Shown here: positions 59,275 through 64,000 of the stretch, in pieces
How positions within the stretch are numbered: position 1 is the first letter of the stretch
How the letters are laid out: every line of letters starts with the position of its first letter
Assembly (NCBI GenBank): GCA_014377485.1
Contig: JACMPM010000052.1
Location: forward strand, 1 to 64,000
DNA length: 64,000 bases
Direction of reading: 5' to 3'
DNA from: Bacteriovorax sp.
Lineage (GTDB): Bacteria > Bdellovibrionota > Bacteriovoracia > Bacteriovoracales > Bacteriovoracaceae
The notes under the pieces: generated by a model
What the model was told of the DNA's origin: nothing
Databases searched by the model: none
Seen by the model: only the letters and a program-made list of their open reading frames with translations
Translations under genes and position numbers: made by a program

Positions 59275-61236
59275 TTATTCATGTCTTAAAGCATCTATTG
59301 GATTTAAAAGAGAAGCCTTTCTTGCAGGGTAAATTCCAAAAATTACACCTATTGAAGCTGAAAAGAAAAAAGATAAAATAACTGACGAAGGTGAAATTGA
59401 AGTACTCCAACCTGAAAAATAATTAATTCCAACAGTAATCAACCAACCAAGTATAATCCCAATAACACCACCAACCGCACTGACCACAACTGATTCAGCC
59501 AAAAACTGAGCCAAAATATCCCAACGTCTGGCACCAATTGCTTTTCTCAATCCTATTTCTCGGGTTCTTTCAGTTACAGAAACGAGCATAATATTCATAA
59601 TACCAATTCCACCAACGATAAGTGAAATGGCCGCAATTGATGAAAGTAATAACGACATAGTTTGAGAACTCTGTTGTACGGCCGCTTGTATATCGGCCAT
59701 ATTTCTTATTTCAAATGTGCCTTTTTTTAGTGCAAGCGGAACTCTGTGGCGAGTGTTCATCATTTCAATAATCTTATCTTCAGCTAATTCCATTTTATCA
59801 GGGGCGGTAATTTCTAAATCAATAGAATCGACATAATCTTTTCCCAGCAACCTGTGCATGGCCGTTAAAACTGGTATAACCACGACATCATCTTGATCGC
59901 GAAAACCATTGGCACCTTTTTCGGGCAGAATGCCGATGACTTGAAAATTAACACGGTTAATTTTTATCATTTCACCGATAGGACTCTTTTTTCCAAAAAC
60001 TTCTCGCACCACAGTCATTCCAATTACTGCCACTCGCGCACGTTTTTGATTATCAATTTCAGTATAAAAGCGACCAATTTCCGGAGAGGCCGAGTGTATT
60101 AGAGCATAACTAGCGCTGCCACCAAGAATTTGCGTACTCCAATTCTTATTTTGAAAAGCAACTTGTCCACGACCACTCACATTGGAAGAAACATACTTAA
60201 CGAAATCAAGCTGATCTTTTATATATTGGCTGTCTTCTATACTTAGGCGTGTTGTTGTTCCCGATTCCTGAGAAACACCTCCCACTCTTACGGCCCCTGG
60301 TCTTAATACAAGTAGATTTGAACCTAATGAAGACAATTGAGTTTCAATCGCTTTCTGAGCACCTCTTCCGATGGCAAGCATGGCAATAACAGCTGCAACA
60401 CCAATTAAAATACCCAGCATCGATAAACCAGTTCGCACTTTATTAGCGGCTAAAGTTTTAAAACCTAGTTTTAAATACTCGATAGCTTCAAAAAGTATAT
60501 TTAGTTTTTTGTGTGGATCTTTAATTGTTTTATTTAATTCTTTATTATTATTTTTTTCTGGTAATGGTGCCATACGTTCATCAGACAGGACCGATCCATC
60601 TCGCATGCGAATTAACCGTTTCGCCTGCTGACCTACTTCTTCTTCGTGAGTAACAATAACAACCGTAATTCCCTGTTCATTTAATTCTTTTAAAATAGCT
60701 AAAATTTCTTTTTCACTAACTGAATCCAAATTTCCAGTGGGTTCATCTGCAAAAATAATTTGTGGTCTATTAATCAATGAACGCGCTATGGCTACACGCT
60801 GCTGCTGACCGCCTGAGAGTTCGTTGGGTTTATGAAAAATTCTCGTTCCCAAGCCCGTTCGATCCAGCAGATTCGTACCATATGAAGTACCTTCAGGAAG
60901 TCGCGAGTATAATAGAGGAAGTGTGACATTTTCTAATGCACTCATTCTAGGAAGAAGATTGAATTGTTGAAAAATAAATCCAATCGTTTCACGTCGTAAT
61001 ATAGCAAGGTCATCTTCCGAGAGATGAGAAACTTCACGTTCATTAATTTTATAAGACCCTTCACTCGGAACGTCTAATAAACCCAAAATATGCATTAAAG
61101 TTGATTTACCAGATCCAGACGGACCCATGATGGCCACATAATCGCCATCTTCAATAGTCAGGCTCACATCACGAAGAGCATAGACGATAGTATCGCCCAT
61201 TTTGTAACTCTTATTGATATTCGCTATGTTTAACAT
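59275..61236 (-). CDS. macB: MacB-like ABC transporter (ATPase-permease fusion)
   Basis: MacB energises export through a MacA-TolC channel. The N-terminal ATPase (about 1-230) has Walker A GPSGSGKST (38-46), the signature LSGGQQQRVAIARSL, Walker B IIFADEPTGNLDS and an H-loop. A linker leads to the permease: TM at about 270-290, a large periplasmic domain and three C-terminal helices with the FtsX-type SVTERTREIGLRKAIGARRWDI. At 653 residues it is full-length. Substrate may be a peptide, lipopeptide or macrolide. It is the last gene of the efflux operon. Confidence 0.93.
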   Translation of the reverse strand: MLNIANINKSYKMGDTIVYALRDVSLTIEDGDYVAIMGPSGSGKSTLMHILGLLDVPSEGSYKINEREVSHLSEDDLAILRRETIGFIFQQFNLLPRMSALENVTLPLLYSRLPEGTSYGTNLLDRTGLGTRIFHKPNELSGGQQQRVAIARSLINRPQIIFADEPTGNLDSVSEKEILAILKELNEQGITVVIVTHEEEVGQQAKRLIRMRDGSVLSDERMAPLPEKNNNKELNKTIKDPHKKLNILFEAIEYLKLGFKTLAANKVRTGLSMLGILIGVAAVIAMLAIGRGAQKAIETQLSSLGSNLLVLRPGAVRVGGVSQESGTTTRLSIEDSQYIKDQLDFVKYVSSNVSGRGQVAFQNKNWSTQILGGSASYALIHSASPEIGRFYTEIDNQKRARVAVIGMTVVREVFGKKSPIGEMIKINRVNFQVIGILPEKGANGFRDQDDVVVIPVLTAMHRLLGKDYVDSIDLEITAPDKMELAEDKIIEMMNTRHRVPLALKKGTFEIRNMADIQAAVQQSSQTMSLLLSSIAAISLIVGGIGIMNIMLVSVTERTREIGLRKAIGARRWDILAQFLAESVVVSAVGGVIGIILGWLITVGINYFSGWSTSISPSSVILSFFFSASIGVIFGIYPARKASLLNPIDALRHE

Positions 61237-62211
61237 TTATTTTCCACTACGGCTTTTTGGTGATCCCATCGGACTAAATGGATTAGAAGATCCAGATTTT
61301 TTATCGCTTATTTTAAACTGTTGAACCAAAATAATATCGCCTTCATTTAAGCCATTTATTATTTCAGTTTTTTTTCCGTCTGTTAAACCTAGCTGAACTT
61401 CATGTTCTATCGGTTTATTTTTCGGATCTTTTGGATCAGGAGTCATAACCAAACTTCGACCTTCAGTATTTTTAATGGCTTCAGTAGGTATGACAATTAT
61501 TTCACTTTTATTTTGAACATTAAAAGTCACATTAGCAGTCATACCGCTTCTCATATACGCCGGAGCAACATCAGGAAGAACATCTACAATATACGTTGTG
61601 ACATTGTTTACAGTTTTTGCATCAAAAGCAATTTGATCAACCTGTGCTTCAATCGTTTCTTCCGGATATGCATCGAGTGTTATTTTTGCTTTTTGTTTTA
61701 ATTTTATTTGAGCAATATCTGTTTCATCAACCTGAGCCTTTACTGTTAATCGATCAGACATAACAAGAATGGCTTCTGTTGTTGTGAAGGTCTGTCCCGA
61801 CTCAACATTTTTTTGAATAATCGTCCCGTTGATTGCAGCTAATATAGGAGTAGCACGATACATTTCTTCCCAGTCTTTAAGTTCTTGAGCACCTTTAGAA
61901 CTGGCAGCATCCAGCATCGCTGCTCTTTCCGTAGAACTCATCCAAGCAAGGATTTGTCCTTTTCTCACTTTAGCACCTTCAACAATTAAGACTTTTTCTA
62001 TTCTACCGGGAATAGGTGGTTTGATTTCAACTTTATTTTCAGGTTGAATAACACCGGTGCTTAGAATTTGAACCTTAATACTTCCTTTTTTTACTACATG
62101 CTCTACATAAGTCACTGCTGTTTCTGATTTATTTCCCAACAGTTTAAAACCTGCAAATCCAAGAATAAGAGTAACCACGAGCGTAATCCCAATTTTTTTT
62201 ATGTTAGTCAC
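61237..62211 (-). CDS. macA: MacA-like periplasmic adaptor (HlyD family)
   Basis: A 324-residue adaptor that joins the inner-membrane ABC protein to the TolC pore. After one N-terminal membrane helix it shows the lipoyl/barrel-sandwich halves (GVIQPENKVEIKPPIPGRIEKVL and ILAAINGTIIQKNVESGQ), the beta-barrel domain and the C-terminal strands (EVQLGLTDGKKTEIINGLNEGD). The coiled-coil hairpin is very short, so docking with TolC may be unusual. The start is GTG, overlapping the tolC stop as GTGA. It ends just before macB. Confidence 0.88.
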   Translation of the reverse strand: MTNIKKIGITLVVTLILGFAGFKLLGNKSETAVTYVEHVVKKGSIKVQILSTGVIQPENKVEIKPPIPGRIEKVLIVEGAKVRKGQILAWMSSTERAAMLDAASSKGAQELKDWEEMYRATPILAAINGTIIQKNVESGQTFTTTEAILVMSDRLTVKAQVDETDIAQIKLKQKAKITLDAYPEETIEAQVDQIAFDAKTVNNVTTYIVDVLPDVAPAYMRSGMTANVTFNVQNKSEIIVIPTEAIKNTEGRSLVMTPDPKDPKNKPIEHEVQLGLTDGKKTEIINGLNEGDIILVQQFKISDKKSGSSNPFSPMGSPKSRSGK

Positions 62212-63461
62212 GGAATAACCCCTTTTCCTTGTGCCTGCTCCCATGCAGCTTCAGCAATAACTCTTTCTCTTTCAGTTTGTAATAAAGTTTTTTGGCGAAT
62301 AATTAAATCATTTTCAATAGTGTCCCAATCGATAAATGATATCAGTCCATTATTGTATTGGGCCTTGGCGATTCTCTCTCTTGAACTAGCAGCAAGAAGA
62401 AACGCTTGATCGACTTCCATTTTCATTACCGCTTCAACATAAGTCGTATAGGATTTTTTTAAATTTGTGATACCTGTTTCTTCAGTATTTTTGCGAGTCA
62501 TGGCACTCGCGCGATAATCTTCGGTCGCACTTTTAGATGAATAAAAATCTTTTCCACCGTTAAATAGAGCAAAGGTAACCGCTGCTCCGACAACCCAGGT
62601 ACTGTTGGGTGTAAATGATTCTCGACCAGTTTTGCCTACGGTTTGAGTGAGGTTTAAAGAGGGATAAAAAGTTGAGTTAGTTAAATCAATTGTCGATTGG
62701 GCTAATTTTTCATTATAAAAAGCTTTTTTATAATCAGGTATGTCTTTTACTAAAGTTTTGTAATCAATTTTTCGATTGGATTCATAGGGAGGATTTTGGG
62801 TAGGAACATATCCTTCGACTTCGATTGAATTAAAATCTTCACGCCCTAAAACTCGCGCAAGTTGCGATTGATAAACCTCCAACGAATTAACGGCTTGCAG
62901 ATGGTCGTACTTTGATTGGGCCAGATAGGCCTTAGATAAATAGAGAGAACCAACATTCTCTCTACCGCTCTCAAATCGCAGTTGGACCAATTTTAAATTT
63001 GCCTCACGCCTCTTGGTAATATCTTCAGACAATTTTATATATTTTTGGGAATAAATTAAACCCATAAAGGCAGATTTCAAATCAAAACTAACTTTAGCCT
63101 TTACAGCTTCTAGATTGGCTTCTGAAGAAGATTCACTAAAACGGGCCTGATCAATTTTGGTCGAATCAGCGAACCCTGAAAATAAATTTTCAGTAGCATT
63201 AAGTGTGGCTGAAAAATATTTGGGCGAATTAGTTGAATCGTAACTATAGCCGGTAGTAGCACTAATCTGTGGAAAAAAGCCACTACGAGCTCCTTTAACT
63301 TGATAAGAAGAAGCCTGTAGCGAGCTTTTTGCCGAACTCAATTCTGAATTAACATTCTCTGTTTCTTGTCTTGCAGATTGCCAAGTGATTACATCAGCAC
63401 CTTTAACTCTCAAACTGCCTATTGTAATCAGGAAAGGCAAAAACCAGAAAGCTACCCGCAT
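62208..63461 (-). CDS. TolC-family outer-membrane efflux channel
   Basis: A 417-residue protein with a short signal peptide (MRVAFWFLPFLITIGSLRVKG). Two OEP repeats are visible: LSSAKSSLQASSYQVKGARSGFFPQISA, SYDSTNSPKYF and, in the second half, LAQSTIDLTNSTFYPSLNLT. Long helices and beta strands alternate as in TolC. It follows the 55-residue lipoprotein by three bases and overlaps macA by four, so the three gene products should be made together. Confidence 0.9.
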   Translation of the reverse strand: MRVAFWFLPFLITIGSLRVKGADVITWQSARQETENVNSELSSAKSSLQASSYQVKGARSGFFPQISATTGYSYDSTNSPKYFSATLNATENLFSGFADSTKIDQARFSESSSEANLEAVKAKVSFDLKSAFMGLIYSQKYIKLSEDITKRREANLKLVQLRFESGRENVGSLYLSKAYLAQSKYDHLQAVNSLEVYQSQLARVLGREDFNSIEVEGYVPTQNPPYESNRKIDYKTLVKDIPDYKKAFYNEKLAQSTIDLTNSTFYPSLNLTQTVGKTGRESFTPNSTWVVGAAVTFALFNGGKDFYSSKSATEDYRASAMTRKNTEETGITNLKKSYTTYVEAVMKMEVDQAFLLAASSRERIAKAQYNNGLISFIDWDTIENDLIIRQKTLLQTERERVIAEAAWEQAQGKGVIP

Positions 63462-63464
63462 TTT

Positions 63465-63632
63465 TTAGTTTTCCCAATCATTATGGAGTTTATTAAAAGT
63501 TGTAGGTGGTGTTTTATAAGTACTATTACTTGGTACACTCATTTCAGGCTTACTCGGGTTATACGGAGTTGAAGCGCAAGCAGTAAAGAGTACCATCATA
63601 ATCATTACTAAAATTCCGCTTATTGTTTTCAT
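63465..63632 (-). CDS. 55-residue lipoprotein in the efflux operon
   Basis: A small gene between the MarR gene and tolC. AGAGG lies six bases before the ATG. The product begins MKTISGILVMIMMVLFTACA (Cys19 after FTA) and the mature part is a Pro/Ser/Thr/Asn-rich 37-residue chain, as in short entericidin-like or channel-associated lipoproteins. It stops three bases before the tolC start, which supports translation. Role unknown. Confidence 0.7.
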   Translation of the reverse strand: MKTISGILVMIMMVLFTACASTPYNPSKPEMSVPSNSTYKTPPTTFNKLHNDWEN

Positions 63633-63642
63633 ATGCTACCTC

Positions 63643-64000
63643 TCATTTTGTAATCCTGCTGTCTTTTTCTCTTGCCGATAAAAATAATTTTTCAAGTGCT
63701 ATTAATCCACGTGTCAAGTCATCTCTATCGCGCTCGTCAAGACAACTTATTTGTTCTTTCAAGTTTGCTTGTGCATGCTTTCTTGTTTTCTTAAAATAAG
63801 CATCACCAATACTTGTCAACATCAAATGAAAATGTCTTCGATCATCAACGTTTGCTTCTCTCTTCACAAATCCTTTAGCCACTAGTCCGTCGATCATCTT
63901 CGACATCGCTGCCTGACTAGTTCCTTGAGTTTTTGCAATATCACAGGCCACATTATTGCCGCGAAATATACTAGCTAAAATTCTAAACTGTGGCACCGTT
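63643..64000 (-). CDS. MarR-family regulator (5' end beyond the window)
   Basis: A winged-helix regulator, incomplete at the right edge: the frame reads ...TVPQFRILASIFRGNN, the usual start of the MarR DNA-binding core, and stays open past base 64000. The recognition helix region TSQAAMSKMIDGLVAKGFVKREANVDDRRHFHLMLT and the C-terminal dimer helices are present. The lipoprotein, tolC, macA and macB genes follow on the same strand, so it probably regulates that export operon and may respond to its substrate. Confidence 0.88.
   Translation of the reverse strand, partial: TVPQFRILASIFRGNNVACDIAKTQGTSQAAMSKMIDGLVAKGFVKREANVDDRRHFHLMLTSIGDAYFKKTRKHAQANLKEQISCLDERDRDDLTRGLIALEKLFLSAREKDSRITK

Noticed and set aside
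1-64000. tRNA or rRNA genes, CRISPR arrays, insertion sequences, prophage or integrase genes
   Set aside because: I looked for characteristic stems, repeat-spacer patterns, transposase DDE blocks, inverted terminal repeats and phage modules, and saw none.

Overview
The window looks like a chromosomal segment of an AT-rich Gram-negative bacterium, most likely a member of the Bdellovibrionota (Bacteriovorax/Peredibacter-like). This is inference from gene content: many lipoproteins and secreted hydrolases, an LPP20/LpoB/COG3014 lipoprotein operon, a REC-HD-GYP regulator, MenB, a two-TM IAGP-motif protein, and low GC with ATG, GTG and TTG starts. I see no rRNA, tRNA, CRISPR array, prophage or insertion sequence. 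Genes are densely packed on both strands, with many short operons and tail-to-tail pairs.

Layout. 1-6.6 kb: a RodZ-like protein, a secreted M48-like metallopeptidase, a relic of an epimerase gene, a membrane protein, an endonuclease/phosphatase-family enzyme that appears to need an ATT start, an OsmC protein and a family 2 glycosyltransferase. 6.6-13 kb: core metabolism (gltX, an aldehyde dehydrogenase, a PAP2 phosphatase overlapping a transketolase). 12.9-16.1 kb: an unrecognised locus in which two paralogous lipoproteins flank a beta-rich outer-membrane-like protein. 16.2-21.1 kb: HAD phosphatase, LplT-like transporter, glutaredoxin 2, a lone receiver-domain protein, and a cytochrome c-FTR1 iron permease fusion. 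21.1-27.2 kb: a five-gene envelope operon (two LPP20-like proteins, LpoB-like, COG3014 lipoprotein, and an ABC1/UbiB-family kinase that carries a lipoprotein signal).

27.4-38.8 kb: another secreted HExxH protein, a periplasmic coiled coil, two inner-membrane proteins, pdxH with a HIT gene, a REC-HD-GYP regulator, an RlmC-like RNA methyltransferase, GST, a QEGLA-motif putative peptidase, an HDxxH protein coupled to an FMN reductase, and menB. 38.9-44 kb: a seven-gene minus-strand run (DUF1761-like protein, msrA, aldehyde dehydrogenase, rmuC, DUF962, DUF523/DUF1722, and a 51-residue glycine-rich membrane protein). 44-47.7 kb: a TrmN6-like methyltransferase and TatD overlapping tail to tail, then a decayed response-regulator gene beside an intact sensor kinase. 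47.8-50.6 kb: two overlapping genes for secreted clan CD (caspase/clostripain-like) proteins. 50.6-59.2 kb: hrpB, secreted HAD and TraB-like lipoproteins, a COG2102 PP-loop protein, an Old Yellow Enzyme/MFS pair, a YaiI family protein and a small secreted protein. 59.3-64 kb: a MarR - small lipoprotein - TolC - MacA - MacB export operon running off the right edge.

The strongest candidates for new biology are the clan CD pair, the flanking-paralogue lipoprotein/barrel locus, the apparently exported ABC1-family kinase, and a set of genes with an extended -10 element placed so close to the start codon that the mRNA should be leaderless or nearly so. Several small genes (50, 51 and 55 residues) are described that are easily missed.
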